A stretch of DNA of 64,000 nucleotides from the NCBI RefSeq assembly GCF_030362835.1, contig NZ_JAUCGQ010000001.1, positions 124,001-188,000 of the forward strand, written 5' to 3'. The stretch's first letter is position 1. Each line of letters begins with the position of its first letter. The notes under the pieces were generated by a model that was not told the DNA's origin, made no database searches, and saw only the letters and a program-made list of their open reading frames with translations. This document shows positions 28,361-38,230 of the stretch, one piece after another. Position numbers and translations under genes: made by a program. This DNA comes from Cellulomonas alba. GTDB lineage: Bacteria; Actinomycetota; Actinomycetes; Actinomycetales; Cellulomonadaceae.

Positions 28361-29431
28361 TCAGCCGAAGAGGGTACCGGCCTCACGAGGTGCCTCGAGA
28401 CCGAGGTGCGCCCAGGCCGCAGGGAGTGCGACCCGTCCACGCGGCGTCCGGCCCACCAGCCCCTCGCGGACCAGAAACGGTTCAGCGACCGTCTCGACCG
28501 TCTCGGGCTCCTCGCCGACGGCCACGGCAAGCGTCGTCAGGCCCACCGGTCCCCCGCCGAACCGCGTGCACAGCGCAGTCAGCACGGCGCGGTCGAGCCG
28601 GTCCAGGCCGCGGACGTCGACCTCGTACACGTCGAGCGCAGCGCGTGCGGCGGCGAGCGTCAGCCGGCCGTCCCCGCGCACCTCGGCCCAGTCGCGCACG
28701 CGTCGCAGCAGGCGGTTCGCGATGCGCGGCGTGCCCCGCGACCGCGACGCGATCTCGTGCGCCGCGCGGTGCTCGAGCGGCACGTCGAGCAGGCGAGCCG
28801 AGCGGAGAAGCACGCGCTCGAGCTCGTCGTCGGCGTAGAAGTCGAGGTGGCCGGTGAAGCCGAACCGGTCGCGCAGCGGCGCGGGCAGGAGGCCCGCGCG
28901 CGTCGTCGCGCCGACCACGGTGAACGGCGGGAGCGCGAGCGGGATCGCGCTCGCGCCGGCGCCCTTGCCCACGACGACGTCGACGCGGAAGTCCTCCATC
29001 GCCACGTACAGCAGCTCCTCCGCCGGGCGCGCCAGCCGGTGGATCTCGTCGAGGAACAGGACCTCGCCCTCCTCGAGGGACGACAGCACCGCGGCGAGGT
29101 CACCCGCGTGCTGGATCGCCGGGCCGCTCGTGACCCGCAGCGAGGCGCCGAGCTCGGCGGCGATGATCATCGCGAGCGTCGTCTTGCCCAGGCCGGGCGG
29201 CCCCGAGAGCAGCACGTGGTCGGGGGCGCGGCCACGCGCCTTGGCGGCCTGGAGCACGAGCGACAGCTGGTCGCGCACCACGCGCTGGCCGACGAACTCG
29301 TCGAGGTTGCGCGGGCGCAATGCGGCCTCCGCTGCGCGCTCGAGGTCGTCGGCGCCCGGCCGGACGAGCGAGTCGGCCGCGAACCGCTCGGTGACGAGCT
29401 CCTCGTCCTCGTGCGCGTGACGCTCAGACAC
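28361..29431 (-). CDS. ruvB: Holliday junction branch-migration helicase RuvB
   Basis: A 356-residue AAA+ motor that works with RuvA. It shows [12 protein letters not shown], Walker A ([11 protein letters not shown]), Walker B ([11 protein letters not shown]), [13 protein letters not shown] (sensor 1), the [18 protein letters not shown] sensor 2, and the winged-helix C-terminus ([22 protein letters not shown]). GTG 29431 overlaps the end of ruvA by 8 bp. Confidence 0.96.
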   Translation of the reverse strand: MSERHAHEDEELVTERFAADSLVRPGADDLERAAEAALRPRNLDEFVGQRVVRDQLSLVLQAAKARGRAPDHVLLSGPPGLGKTTLAMIIAAELGASLRVTSGPAIQHAGDLAAVLSSLEEGEVLFLDEIHRLARPAEELLYVAMEDFRVDVVVGKGAGASAIPLALPPFTVVGATTRAGLLPAPLRDRFGFTGHLDFYADDELERVLLRSARLLDVPLEHRAAHEIASRSRGTPRIANRLLRRVRDWAEVRGDGRLTLAAARAALDVYEVDVRGLDRLDRAVLTALCTRFGGGPVGLTTLAVAVGEEPETVETVAEPFLVREGLVGRTPRGRVALPAAWAHLGLEAPREAGTLFG

Positions 29432-30041
29432 GCGCGCCGCCGAGTGTCCGCAGCGCGGCCCGCAGCACGCCGGCCACCTCGTCGGCGCCGACCGGCTCGA
29501 GCGAGCCGTCGAGCACCGTCGTGACGGCGTCGGTCGCCGCCTTGGCCGTCCAGCCCAGGCCGACGAGCGCCTCGACGACCTGCTCGCGGCGGTCGCCCGG
29601 TGCCGTCGCGGGAGCCGCCGACGCGGGCGCCGTGCCGACGGGGGCGCCGAGCCGGTCGCCCAGCTCGAGGACGATGCGCTGTGCGCCCTTGTGGCCGATT
29701 CCCGGGACACGCTTCAGCGCCGCGAGGTCCTCCGTCGCGACCGCGCGGCGCAGACCGTCGGGCGTGTGCACCGCGAGCATGGCGAGGGCAAGCCGCGGGC
29801 CGACGCCGCTGACCGTCTGCAGGATCTCGAAGACGTCGCGCTCGTCGGCGTCGGCGAAGCCGAACAGCGTGAGCGCGTCCTCGCGCACGACGAGCGACGT
29901 CGAGAGCCGCGCCGGAGCGCCGACCCGCAGGCCGGCGAGCGTCGTGGGCGTCGCGTTGACCAGGAGCCCGACGCCGCCGACCTCGACGACCGCAGCGTCG
30001 AGCCGCACCGCCAGCACCGTCCCGTTGACCGACGCGATCAC
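29424..30041 (-). CDS. ruvA: Holliday junction branch-migration protein RuvA
   Basis: A 205-residue DNA-binding partner of RuvB. The N-terminal OB fold starts [12 protein letters not shown]; two helix-hairpin-helix motifs follow ([16 protein letters not shown] and [19 protein letters not shown]), then a flexible Ala/Pro linker and the C-terminal RuvB-binding domain ([19 protein letters not shown]). GTG 30041 has GAGGAG 7 nt upstream. A gap of 151 bp separates it from ruvC, with an SOS-like box inside. Confidence 0.95.
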   Translation of the reverse strand: MIASVNGTVLAVRLDAAVVEVGGVGLLVNATPTTLAGLRVGAPARLSTSLVVREDALTLFGFADADERDVFEILQTVSGVGPRLALAMLAVHTPDGLRRAVATEDLAALKRVPGIGHKGAQRIVLELGDRLGAPVGTAPASAAPATAPGDRREQVVEALVGLGWTAKAATDAVTTVLDGSLEPVGADEVAGVLRAALRTLGGARV

Positions 30042-30069
30042 CCGACTGCTCCTCTTCTCGGCGACGTTC

Positions 30070-30124
30070 CGTGCGCAACTTCGTGCGCCATTCCGTGCGC
30101 CAACCCGTGCGGCCCCTCCGTGCG
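30070..30124. repeat. Five CGTGCG iterons at 12-bp spacing between ruvC and ruvA
   Basis: CGTGCG starts at 30070, 30082, 30094, 30106 and 30119, so the period is 12, 12, 12 and 13 bp within a degenerate TTCCGTGCGCCA unit. It lies in the 5' leader of ruvA. It could be a protein-binding array or a remnant of coding sequence, since 12 bp equals four codons. Confidence 0.55.
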
Positions 30125-30164
30125 TCCCCGCATCCGCGGACGCCGCCGACTCTGCCACACCGGC

Positions 30165-30180
30165 GCGAACACGTGTACGA
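30165..30180 (-). promoter_or_regulatory. SOS-like (LexA) box upstream of ruvAB
   Basis: GCGAACACGTGTACGA agrees at 14 of 16 positions with the perfect LexA palindrome in front of the radical SAM gene in this same window, including the shared ACGT centre. It sits between ruvC and ruvA, about 125 nt before the ruvA start, and would place ruvAB under LexA independently of ruvC. Confidence 0.55.
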
Positions 30181-30192
30181 ACGACACGCGCG

Positions 30193-30765
30193 TCAGCGGC
30201 GCCGGGCCGCCTGCTCGGCCGCGGCCCACGCGCGCTGCGCGGGCGTCATGCTGCCCGGGGCGCGCTGCGGAGCGCCGAGTGCGCCGGCTGGCCGCCACAG
30301 GTGGCAGACGGCGAGCGCGAGCGCGTCGGCCGCGTCCCACGGGTGCGGCAGCTCGTCCAGCTGCAGCAGCCGCGCGACCATCGCCTGAACCTGCGCCTTG
30401 CCTGCCCGTCCGTTGCCCGTGACGGCGGCCTTGACCTCGCTCGGGGTGTGCATCGCGACCGGGATGCGCCGGCGGGCGGCGGCCACCATCGCGATGCCGG
30501 CGACCTGGGCCGTGCCCATGACCGTGCTGACGTTGTGCTGCGCGAACACGCGCTCGACGGCGACCGTGTCGGGCGCGTGCTCCTCGAGCCACTCCTCGAT
30601 CGTCCGCTCGATGGCCAGCAGGCGCTGGTCCGCGTCGAGCTCGGGCTCCGACCGGGCGACGCCCACAGCGACGTACCGCAGCCGCCGGCCCGGCAGTCCG
30701 TCGACCACGCCGAGCCCGCACCGGGTCAGGCCCGGGTCGACGCCGAGCACCCGCATGCCCGTCAT
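30193..30765 (-). CDS. ruvC: Crossover junction endodeoxyribonuclease RuvC
   Basis: A 190-residue Holliday junction resolvase. The RNase H-like active site is visible: Asp in [18 protein letters not shown], Glu in [23 protein letters not shown], and the Asp pair in [13 protein letters not shown]. Two ATGs three codons apart (30765, 30756) are possible starts; neither has a strong ribosome-binding site. A hairpin separates it from yebC upstream, so transcription of ruvC may start locally. Confidence 0.94.
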   Translation of the reverse strand: MTGMRVLGVDPGLTRCGLGVVDGLPGRRLRYVAVGVARSEPELDADQRLLAIERTIEEWLEEHAPDTVAVERVFAQHNVSTVMGTAQVAGIAMVAAARRRIPVAMHTPSEVKAAVTGNGRAGKAQVQAMVARLLQLDELPHPWDAADALALAVCHLWRPAGALGAPQRAPGSMTPAQRAWAAAEQAARRR

Positions 30766-30815
30766 GCTCGCACCGCCGGGCCCGGGGCGCCGGGACGACA
30801 CCCCGGCGGGGACGG

Positions 30816-30851
30816 CGGACGGGCCCGCCCCCGAGGGGACGGGCCCGTCCG
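30816..30851 (-). terminator. Hairpin terminator between yebC and ruvC
   Basis: CGGACGGGCCCG (30816-30827) is perfectly complementary to 30840-30851 with a 12-nt loop. The stem starts 12 nt after the yebC stop and 50 nt before the ruvC start. It should end the pdxT/yebC-side transcript. Confidence 0.7.
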
Positions 30852-30863
30852 TCGACGCGCGAC

Positions 30864-31619
30864 TCACTCGTCGTCGAGCTGCGCCATGACCTCGTCGGAC
30901 GCGTCGAAGTTCGCGAACACGTTCTGCACGTCGTCACTGTCCTCGAGGGCGTCGATGAGGCGCAGGATCTTGCGCGCGCCCTCGACGTCGACCTCGATCT
31001 GCGTCGACGGCCACCACACGACGTCGGCGGAGTCGTAGTCGATGCCGGCCTGCTGCAGCGACGTGCGCACGGGCACGAGATCGGTCGCCTCGCTCAGCAC
31101 CTCGAAGGACTCGCCGAGGTCGTTGACCTCCTCGCCGCCCGCGTCGAGCACGGCCTCCATCACGGAGTCCTCGTCGGTGCCGTCCTTCGGCACCACGACG
31201 ACGCCCTTGCGGCTGAAGATGTAGGCGACGGAGCCCGGGTCGGCCATCTGGCCGCCGTTGCGCGTGAACGCGACGCGCACGTCGGACGCGGCGCGGTTGC
31301 GGTTGTCCGTCAGGCACTCGACCAGCACCGCGACGCCGCCGGGGCCGTAGCCCTCGTAGGTGATCGACTGGTAGTCCGCCCCGCCGGCCTCCTGGCCGGA
31401 GCCGCGCTTGACGGCGCGGTCGATGTTGTCGTTGGGGACCGACGACTTCTTCGCCTTCTGGATGGCGTCGAACAGCGTCGGGTTGCCCGCCGGGTCACCG
31501 CCGCCGGTGCGCGCCGCGACCTCGATGTTCTTGATGAGCTTCGCGAAGAGCTTGCCGCGCTTCGCGTCGATCACGGCCTTCTTGTGCTTCGTGGTGGCCC
31601 ACTTGGAGTGACCCGACAT
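30864..31619 (-). CDS. yebC: YebC/PmpR family protein (translation or transcription factor)
   Basis: A 251-residue protein of normal YebC length. It begins [25 protein letters not shown] and contains [35 protein letters not shown] and [18 protein letters not shown]. Members of the family have been described both as DNA-binding regulators and, more recently, as ribosome-associated factors that relieve polyproline stalls. It lies beside ruvC, as in many bacteria. Confidence 0.95.
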   Translation of the reverse strand: MSGHSKWATTKHKKAVIDAKRGKLFAKLIKNIEVAARTGGGDPAGNPTLFDAIQKAKKSSVPNDNIDRAVKRGSGQEAGGADYQSITYEGYGPGGVAVLVECLTDNRNRAASDVRVAFTRNGGQMADPGSVAYIFSRKGVVVVPKDGTDEDSVMEAVLDAGGEEVNDLGESFEVLSEATDLVPVRTSLQQAGIDYDSADVVWWPSTQIEVDVEGARKILRLIDALEDSDDVQNVFANFDASDEVMAQLDDE

Positions 31620-31679
31620 CGACTCTGCTACTCCTTCGTCACCGCTGATGCCCTGCAGCCGCCGCCGCGCCGGCGCGGC

Positions 31680-32285
31680 TCACAGACTCTCGCGGACGAT
31701 CCGTCCGAACAGCTCGTGCACCCGCACGTCGCCCGTCACCTCGGGGTGGAACGACGTCACCAGCAACGGTCCCTGGCGCACCGCCACAATCCTACCGGCG
31801 GCCGGACCGCTCTCCACGCGGCCGACGACCCTCGCCGCCGGCCCGACCTCCTCGACCCAGGGCGCACGGATGAACACGGCGTGCAGCGGCTCGTCGATCC
31901 CGTCGATGGTCAGGTCCGTCTCGAACGAGTCCACCTGGCGGCCGAACGCGTTGCGGCGGACCGTCACGTCGACTCCGCCGAGGGTCTGCTGGCCGTCGAT
32001 GCCGTCGAGCACGCGGTCGGCGAGCAGGATCATGCCGGCGCACGAGCCGTAGGCCGGCATGCCCGCGCGGAGCCGCGCCTGCACCGGCCCGAACAGGTCG
32101 AACGCGCGCAGCAGCTTGTCGATCGTCGTGGACTCGCCGCCCGGGATGACGAGCGCCTCGACCGCGTCGAGCTCGCGCTCGCGCCGCACGGGCACGCCGC
32201 GCAGGCCGACGGTCTCGAGGGCGTGCAGGTGCTCGCGCACGTCGCCCTGGAGGGCGAGGACACCGACGGTGGGGGTGGCTGTCAC
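31680..32285 (-). CDS. pdxT: Pyridoxal 5'-phosphate synthase glutaminase subunit PdxT
   Basis: A 201-residue class I glutaminase that supplies ammonia to PdxS. It has [10 protein letters not shown] at the N-terminus, [10 protein letters not shown], the nucleophile Cys in [10 protein letters not shown], and the His-Glu pair in [13 protein letters not shown] 32285 lies 8 nt after a TAGGAT -10, so it is leaderless or nearly so. It is separated from pdxS by kynU on the other strand and a NUDIX gene. Confidence 0.95.
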   Translation of the reverse strand: MTATPTVGVLALQGDVREHLHALETVGLRGVPVRRERELDAVEALVIPGGESTTIDKLLRAFDLFGPVQARLRAGMPAYGSCAGMILLADRVLDGIDGQQTLGGVDVTVRRNAFGRQVDSFETDLTIDGIDEPLHAVFIRAPWVEEVGPAARVVGRVESGPAAGRIVAVRQGPLLVTSFHPEVTGDVRVHELFGRIVRESL

Positions 32286-32324
32286 GGCGTCCGATCCTAG
32301 GTGCCCGCTGGTTACGCTCCGACG
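32286..32324. promoter_or_regulatory. 39-bp divergent promoter between pdxT and kynU, both nearly leaderless
   Basis: For pdxT, TAGGAT (32294-32299, minus strand) lies 8 nt before its GTG. For kynU, TACGCT (32313-32318, plus strand) lies 6 nt before its ATG. The two promoters are back to back and must overlap, so polymerases will compete for the same DNA. Confidence 0.6.
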
Positions 32325-33632
32325 ATGACCCCGGATGCCGAGACCGGCCACCCGCACGCGCCCGCCGCCGCGACCGTCCGCGCGGTGCACGACGAGCTCG
32401 ACGAGCGCGCCGCGCGCCTCGACGCCGAGCACGCGCAGACCGACCTCCGGCACCGGTTCCTGCTCCCGGAGGGGCTCGTGCACCTCGACGGCAACTCCCT
32501 GGGCGCGCTGCCTGCGGCCGTGCCGCCGGTGCTGCGGCGCGTCGTGCAGGAGGAGTGGGGTCGCGACCTCATCGACTCGTGGAACACGGCCGGCTGGTGG
32601 GACGCGCCCGGACGCGTCGGCGACGCGATCGGCGCCGTCGTCGGCGCCGGACCCGGGCAGGTCGTCGCGGGCGACACGACGACGCTGCGGCTCTACCAGG
32701 CGCTGCGCGCCGCTGCCGTGCTGCGCCCCGAGGCCCGCGTCCTCGTCACGGACCCGGGCTCGTTCCCGACCGACCTGTACGTCGCGCACGGCGTCGCCGC
32801 CGAGGTCGGCTGGCGCGTCGAGCTCGCCGACCCCGACGCCATGCCCGTCCTGCTCGCCGACCTGACGGCCCGCGGTGAGCGCGTCGCAGCACTGGCGTTC
32901 TCGCACGTCGACTACTGGACGGGCCGGGCGTGGGACCTCCCCGGGCTCGTGCGCGCCGCCCACGACGCGGGCGCTCTGGCGGTGGCGGACCTGTGCCACT
33001 CCGCGGGCGCGATGCCCGTCGGTCTCGACGAGCACGACGTCGACCTGGCCGTCGGGTGCGGCTACAAGTACCTCAACGGCGGGCCGGGCGCCCCTGCGTA
33101 CCTCTACGTCGCGCGCCGCCACCAGCCGCAGTTCGTGAACCCGGTGCCCGGCTGGCACGGCCATGCCGACCCGTTCGCGATGGCCGGCGAGTACGCGCCT
33201 GCCGACGGTGTGGACCGCGCACGGACCGGGACGCCGCCGCTCCTGTCGCTGCTCGCGCTCGAGGCCGCGCTCACCGCGCTCGACGGCGTCGATGCCGACG
33301 CGGTGCGGGAGCGGTCGCTCTCGCTGACGGCCTTCCTGCGCGAGTGCCTGGAGTCGCTCGTGCCGGGGGTCGACGTGGTCACGCCGCGCGACGACGAGCG
33401 ACGCGGCTCGCAGCTCTCGCTGCGGCACGAGCACGCCTACGGGGTCGTCCGCGCGCTCGCCGAGCGACGCGTCGTCGGCGACTTCCGCGCGCCCGACATC
33501 GTGCGCCTCGGCGTCGCGGCGCCGTACCTGACGCACGCCGACATGGTCACGGCGGCGCGCGCCTACGCCGCGGTGCTCGCCGACGAGGAGCACCTCGACC
33601 CGCGGCACGAGCGGCGCTCGACCGTCACCTGA
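32325..33632 (+). CDS. kynU: Kynureninase
   Basis: A 435-residue PLP enzyme that converts kynurenine to anthranilate and alanine. Signs are [11 protein letters not shown] at the N-terminus, [54 protein letters not shown] and the PLP lysine Lys248 in [18 protein letters not shown] 32325 is leaderless. Other kynurenine-pathway genes are not nearby; it sits alone between pdxT and the NUDIX-pdxS pair, whose product PLP it needs. Confidence 0.93.
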   Translation: MTPDAETGHPHAPAAATVRAVHDELDERAARLDAEHAQTDLRHRFLLPEGLVHLDGNSLGALPAAVPPVLRRVVQEEWGRDLIDSWNTAGWWDAPGRVGDAIGAVVGAGPGQVVAGDTTTLRLYQALRAAAVLRPEARVLVTDPGSFPTDLYVAHGVAAEVGWRVELADPDAMPVLLADLTARGERVAALAFSHVDYWTGRAWDLPGLVRAAHDAGALAVADLCHSAGAMPVGLDEHDVDLAVGCGYKYLNGGPGAPAYLYVARRHQPQFVNPVPGWHGHADPFAMAGEYAPADGVDRARTGTPPLLSLLALEAALTALDGVDADAVRERSLSLTAFLRECLESLVPGVDVVTPRDDERRGSQLSLRHEHAYGVVRALAERRVVGDFRAPDIVRLGVAAPYLTHADMVTAARAYAAVLADEEHLDPRHERRSTVT

Positions 33633-33671
33633 CGGCTGGCTCGCCGGCCGCGACGGGTCCCGGGCCCGGCC

Positions 33672-34310
33672 TTACTCCCTCGCGAGCCCGAGGTGGCGCG
33701 TCGTGCCGTCCCACGCGGGGAGCAGCGACGCCACGAGCGCGTGCAGGTTCTCGGGGAAGACCTCGATGTCGACGCGCTCCAGGTCGTCGAGCGACCACCA
33801 GCGCAGCTCGTCGATCACGTCGAGCTCGATCGGCGTCCAGCCCGCGCGGTCCGTGCCGGCGAACGCGGCCGCAGGCACGCGCGCGAGGAACAGCTCCTCG
33901 TCCTGGCGGCAGTGCGCGGCGTAGAAGTCGAAGATCGCGGACCGCGTGAACACGGGCCCCACGAGCTCGGAGACGGCGAGCGCGATGCCCGTCTCCTCGC
34001 GGAGCTCGCGCACGGCGGCGTGGGCCGCGTCCTCGCCGTCGTCGATGCCGCCGCCGACGGTGAACCACCAGCTGCGCTCGGGCTGGTCGACGTCGTGCCC
34101 GCGCATCAGCAGCACGCGGTCGTCCTCGTCGAGCAGGATCACGCGCGCCGCGCGCCGGAACAGCAGGCCGTCCGGGCCGGGCTGCCACTCGGGACCGAGC
34201 GCGTGCACCGGTCCCCCGCCGTCCTCGTGCGCACGCGGTACCGAGACGGCCGAGGCCGCGAACCCCGTGGCGGGGTCCGCGGCCTCGTGCTGCGCGTGGG
34301 AGTCGGTCAC
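33672..34310 (-). CDS. NUDIX hydrolase
   Basis: A 212-residue protein with a full NUDIX box: [24 protein letters not shown] fits GX5EX7REUXEEXGU. An N-terminal stretch of about 45 residues precedes the fold ([21 protein letters not shown]). GTG 34310 overlaps the pdxS stop (GTGA). Substrate unknown; a link to vitamin B6 or house-cleaning of nucleotides is only suggested by position. Confidence 0.88.
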   Translation of the reverse strand: MTDSHAQHEAADPATGFAASAVSVPRAHEDGGGPVHALGPEWQPGPDGLLFRRAARVILLDEDDRVLLMRGHDVDQPERSWWFTVGGGIDDGEDAAHAAVRELREETGIALAVSELVGPVFTRSAIFDFYAAHCRQDEELFLARVPAAAFAGTDRAGWTPIELDVIDELRWWSLDDLERVDIEVFPENLHALVASLLPAWDGTTRHLGLARE

Positions 34311-35236
34311 CAGCCGCGCTCGGCCAGGCGGTGCGGCACCGGCACGTCGTCGACGTTGATGCCGACCATCGCCTCGCCGAGGCCGCGCGAGACCTTGGCG
34401 ATCACGTCCGGGTCGTCGAAGAACGTCGTCGCCTTGACGATCGCCGCCGCGCGCTCCGCCGGGTTGCCCGACTTGAAGATGCCCGAGCCGACGAAGACGC
34501 CCTCGGCGCCGAGCTGCATCATCATCGCCGCGTCCGCCGGGGTCGCGATGCCGCCCGCGGTGAACAGGACGACGGGGAGCTTGCCCGCCCGCGCGACCTC
34601 CTTGACGAGGTCGTACGGCGCCTGGAGCTCCTTCGCCGCGAGGAACAGCTCGTCCTCCGGGAGCGACGTCAGGCGGCGGATCTCGTCGCGCAGCGTGCGC
34701 ATGTGGGTCGTCGCGTTCGAGACGTCGCCCGTGCCCGCCTCGCCCTTCGAGCGGATCATCGCCGCGCCCTCGGTGATGCGGCGCAGGGCCTCGCCGAGGT
34801 TCGTCGCGCCGCACACGAAAGGCACCGTGAACGCCCACTTGTCGATGTGGTGGCTGTAGTCGGCGGGCGTCAGCACCTCGGACTCGTCGACGTAGTCGAC
34901 GCCCAGGCTCTGCAGCACCTGCGCCTCGACGAAGTGGCCGATGCGCGCCTTCGCCATGACGGGGATCGAGACGGCCTCGATGATGCCGTCGATCAGGTCG
35001 GGGTCGCTCATGCGCGCCACGCCGCCCTGCGCGCGGATGTCGGCGGGGACCCGCTCGAGCGCCATGACGGCCACGGCGCCCGCGTCCTCGGCGATCTTCG
35101 CCTGCTCCGCCGTGACGACGTCCATGATGACGCCGCCCTTGAGCATCTCCGCCATGCCGCGCTTGACGCGAGCGGTGCCGACCTGGCCGGCGGCCTCGTG
35201 CGTCGTGGTGGCGGGCTGGCTGTTCTCGCTGGTCAC
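34307..35236 (-). CDS. pdxS: Pyridoxal 5'-phosphate synthase lyase subunit PdxS
   Basis: A 309-residue TIM-barrel enzyme that makes PLP from ribose 5-phosphate, glyceraldehyde 3-phosphate and ammonia from PdxT. It shows [18 protein letters not shown], catalytic-Lys region [16 protein letters not shown] and [19 protein letters not shown] 35236 has GTGAGG 6 nt upstream. The family is highly conserved and this copy looks intact. Confidence 0.96.
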   Translation of the reverse strand: MTSENSQPATTTHEAAGQVGTARVKRGMAEMLKGGVIMDVVTAEQAKIAEDAGAVAVMALERVPADIRAQGGVARMSDPDLIDGIIEAVSIPVMAKARIGHFVEAQVLQSLGVDYVDESEVLTPADYSHHIDKWAFTVPFVCGATNLGEALRRITEGAAMIRSKGEAGTGDVSNATTHMRTLRDEIRRLTSLPEDELFLAAKELQAPYDLVKEVARAGKLPVVLFTAGGIATPADAAMMMQLGAEGVFVGSGIFKSGNPAERAAAIVKATTFFDDPDVIAKVSRGLGEAMVGINVDDVPVPHRLAERGW

Positions 35237-35273
35237 GTCAGGCCTCACAGGTAGCAGCGGGTGGTTTCTGATC

Positions 35274-35279
35274 ATCGTA
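35274..35279 (-). promoter_or_regulatory. Candidate -10 element for pdxS
   Basis: TACGAT on the minus strand, 37 nt before the pdxS GTG, in the 74-bp gap after the LemA-like gene. It would give a leader of about 30 nt containing the ribosome-binding site. Confidence 0.4.
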
Positions 35280-35310
35280 ATGCGTGGTCGGCGGCCGACC
35301 GGAGCGCGTT

Positions 35311-36006
35311 TCAGCGCAGCTCGTCGGCCTCGTCCTCGGCCCGCGCGAGCGTGCGCGCACCGGGCCGGTCGAGGTTCTCGGGCCACGCGTCGTCGAGCTC
35401 GAGCGTGCGCGGCTCGGGGGCGCGGCCGGCGAGCCTCAGCGTCCGGACGAACAGCCCGCGCCGGACCGCCTGGGTCTGCGCGACGGCCTCGTTGTGGAAC
35501 CGGCGCGCGAGCTGCACCCGGTACCAGGCGGAGCTCAGGCCCGCCAGCAGCTCGTCGCCCGTCGGGTCCTCGAGCAGCGCCGCGACCTCGTCCGCGTCGT
35601 CGAGCACCTCGCGCAGCGTCGCGGAGAGCTCGCTCTCGATGCGCTCCCGGTCGGGCATGCCGGCGGGCGTGTGCCACTCGCCGACGTCGTTGGTCGCACC
35701 GTCCGTGACGAGCAGGTCGGCGAGGTCGGCCGGCAGGACGACCGTCGACGCGGCGCTCGAGCCGCCCACCGCGAGGGCGGCCCACGACGCCTCGCCCAGC
35801 AGCACCGAGCTCGCGGGGTCGAGCAGGCCGCTCGTCGCGAGCTCGGCGGCGACCGTGGCGCGCCGCACGAGCTGCGCGTCGACCACGGCGCGCGACGCGC
35901 CGACCTTGCGGTGCAGCCGGTCGAGACGCGACGCGGCGACCCACACCCACCAGACGACGAGGGCGAGCCCGACGACGACCCAGAACGACACCTCCGACCA
36001 CGTCAT
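35311..36006 (-). CDS. LemA-like membrane-anchored protein
   Basis: A 231-residue protein with an N-terminal membrane helix ([23 protein letters not shown]) followed by a helical region [27 protein letters not shown] and, near the C-terminus, [23 protein letters not shown]. That layout resembles LemA proteins (N-terminal helix, DxQLKRR, xRRxYNxAV), but conservation is weak, so LemA-like is the most I would claim. ATG 36006 overlaps the pimA stop. Confidence 0.72.
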   Translation of the reverse strand: MTWSEVSFWVVVGLALVVWWVWVAASRLDRLHRKVGASRAVVDAQLVRRATVAAELATSGLLDPASSVLLGEASWAALAVGGSSAASTVVLPADLADLLVTDGATNDVGEWHTPAGMPDRERIESELSATLREVLDDADEVAALLEDPTGDELLAGLSSAWYRVQLARRFHNEAVAQTQAVRRGLFVRTLRLAGRAPEPRTLELDDAWPENLDRPGARTLARAEDEADELR

Positions 36007-37223
36007 CGGCCGTTCCCCCGGTGCCTGAGCTCGAGCAGGCGAGCCCCGCGCAGCGACGACGGGTCCTCGCCCACGGGGGCGTCGCGCCCGGCGACCACCA
36101 TCTCGTACACGGCCGTGACCTGGTCGGTGACGGCGGACCAGTCGTACTGGCGCACCGACCCGCGGGCGTGCTCCTCGACGCGCGCGCGCAGCGCGTCGTC
36201 GCGCAGCACCTCGACGAGCCGGCGGCCCAGGTCGGCGCTGTCCCCCGTGGCGAAGAGCACCCCGGAGGCGCCGTCGTCGAGCACGCGCGAGAACGCGCCG
36301 AGGTCGCTCGCGACGACCGTGGTGCCCGCGCTCATCGCCTCGACCAGCACGATGCCGAAGCTCTCGCCGCCGGTCTGCGGCGCGACGTACGCGTCGACGG
36401 ACGTGAGCAGCCGCGCCTTGTCCTCGTCGGACACGCCGCCCAGGAACTCGACCGCGCCCGCGCGGTCCCCCAGGATCTCGGCCGCCTGCTGCGGACCGCT
36501 CTCGCCGCGACCCGCGACGAGGAACCGCGCGCCCGGGATGGCGTCGAGCACGGCCGGGACCGCACCGAGCAGGACCCCGAGGCCCTTGCGCGGCTCGTCG
36601 AGCCGGCCGAGGAACGCGATCGTCGGCGCCTCGGGCGTCCCCGTCCAGCGCGGGTCCGCCGTCGCGTCGGCGAACGCGTCGACGTACACGCCGTTCGGGA
36701 TGACGACGGCGTCGCCGCCCATGTGCTCGACGAGCGTGCGTCGCGCGTCCTCCGAGACGGCGATCCGCGCCGAGATCTTCTCGAGCGACTGCCGGACCAG
36801 CGGGTACGCGAGCTGCAGCGACCGCGAGCGGATCAGCGCGGTGTGGAACGTGGCGACGACCGGCCCGTCGGCGATCCAGAGCGCGAGCATCGACAGGCTC
36901 GGCGTCACGGGCTCGTGCAGGTGGAGGACGTCGAACTCGCCCGCGGCGAGCCACTTGCGTACGCGCGCCGCGGTGAGCGGGCCGAACGTCAGCCGCGCGA
37001 CCGCGCCGTTGTACCGGACCGGCACCGCGCGACCGGCGGCTGTCAGGTACGGCGGCACGGGCGTGTCGTCGTCCGCCGGCGCGAGCACCGAGACCGAGTG
37101 GCCCCGCGCGAGGAGCGCCTCCGCGAGGTCGCGCACGTGGAACTGGACGCCGCCCGGGACGTCGAACGAGTACGGGCAGACGATGCCGACGCGGAGCGCG
37201 CGCTCGGGCGGGCGGGGCGTCAT
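36003..37223 (-). CDS. pimA: Phosphatidyl-myo-inositol mannosyltransferase PimA (GT4)
   Basis: A 406-residue GT-B glycosyltransferase that adds the first mannose from GDP-mannose to phosphatidylinositol. It has [54 protein letters not shown] and the EX7E motif ESFGIVLVE. Position after patA and pgsA confirms the pathway. Start ATG 37223 overlaps the patA stop. Confidence 0.93.
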   Translation of the reverse strand: MTPRPPERALRVGIVCPYSFDVPGGVQFHVRDLAEALLARGHSVSVLAPADDDTPVPPYLTAAGRAVPVRYNGAVARLTFGPLTAARVRKWLAAGEFDVLHLHEPVTPSLSMLALWIADGPVVATFHTALIRSRSLQLAYPLVRQSLEKISARIAVSEDARRTLVEHMGGDAVVIPNGVYVDAFADATADPRWTGTPEAPTIAFLGRLDEPRKGLGVLLGAVPAVLDAIPGARFLVAGRGESGPQQAAEILGDRAGAVEFLGGVSDEDKARLLTSVDAYVAPQTGGESFGIVLVEAMSAGTTVVASDLGAFSRVLDDGASGVLFATGDSADLGRRLVEVLRDDALRARVEEHARGSVRQYDWSAVTDQVTAVYEMVVAGRDAPVGEDPSSLRGARLLELRHRGNGR

Positions 37224-38230
37224 GCCCGCTCCGCGGCGGCGTCCGGCGCGAGCGGTGCCGCCGGTGCACCGGCGCCGGTCGCCGACTCACGGGCGAGGGT
37301 CGCCGCGTACCGCTCGGCGTCGAGGTCCTCGACGAACACCTTCTGGAGCATGTGCCAGTCCTGCGGCCGACGGTGGATGCCGTCCGCGAGCTGGTCGACC
37401 CAGGCCTGCGTCGCGACGCGCACCCGCTCGGCGCGCGGCACGCCGTCGGGAACGGCGACGGCGGGCGAGAACTCGAGGACGAGACCCCACGGGCTCCCCG
37501 CGGCGCGGCGCGCCGCGCCCCGGAGCCGTTCGTGGTGGATCCATGTCGTGACCAGGGGCGCGCCCGTGGTGACCGCGAGGGCCGCCGGGCCGGCCGCGAC
37601 GCGCGCCCGGTGCCCGAAGAGGTCGACCTCGACACCGCGCGCGGTGAGGTCGCGGTCCGCCAGCAGCGGCAGGACACCGGGGCCGGTGCGGGCCGTGCGC
37701 ACGAGCTCGCGGAACACGTCGCCGTCGCCGAGCGCGATGATCCGCATGCCGACGCCCTCCCGGAACCGCAGGAACTCCTGGAAGAGCTCCTCGGGCTTGA
37801 GCCGCTCGGCGACCGTGGTGACGTGGCTGAGGTGCCGCTCGGCCCACGCACCGGCGAGGTCCCAGTTCCCGCAGTGGCCGAGCGCGAGGATCACCTGGCG
37901 TCCCTCCACGAGGTGCACGTCGACGTTCTCGCGCCCGACGGCACGGACGCGGGCGTCGATGCGCTCGTGCGACCACGTGGAGAGCGCGAACGCCTCGCCG
38001 AAGTACCGCATGTACGAGCGCATGCCCGCCCGCGACAGGCGCCGGACCGCGCGCCCGTCGAGCTCGGGCCGGACGCGGGCGAGGTTCTTCTCGAGCTGTC
38101 GCACCCCGCCACGGCGCAGCAGCCACGTCACGTCGGCCGCGACGTTGCCCGCGAACCGCAGCACCGGCCCCGGCACGTGACCGGCCACTCGCCACGCCGT
38201 CGCGTACGCCCGGGCGACGTCGACCTTCAC
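37220..38230 (-). CDS. Phosphatidylinositol mannoside acyltransferase (PatA-like, LPLAT family)
   Basis: A 336-residue membrane-associated acyltransferase with the HX4D catalytic motif in LGHCGNWDLAGAWAE and a downstream LPLLADRDLTARGVEVDLFG. It is the family that acylates PIM mannose and is also homologous to lipid A acyltransferases. GTG 38230 overlaps the pgsA stop and the gene runs into pimA, so the three genes form one unit. Confidence 0.9.
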   Translation of the reverse strand: MKVDVARAYATAWRVAGHVPGPVLRFAGNVAADVTWLLRRGGVRQLEKNLARVRPELDGRAVRRLSRAGMRSYMRYFGEAFALSTWSHERIDARVRAVGRENVDVHLVEGRQVILALGHCGNWDLAGAWAERHLSHVTTVAERLKPEELFQEFLRFREGVGMRIIALGDGDVFRELVRTARTGPGVLPLLADRDLTARGVEVDLFGHRARVAAGPAALAVTTGAPLVTTWIHHERLRGAARRAAGSPWGLVLEFSPAVAVPDGVPRAERVRVATQAWVDQLADGIHRRPQDWHMLQKVFVEDLDAERYAATLARESATGAGAPAAPLAPDAAAERA

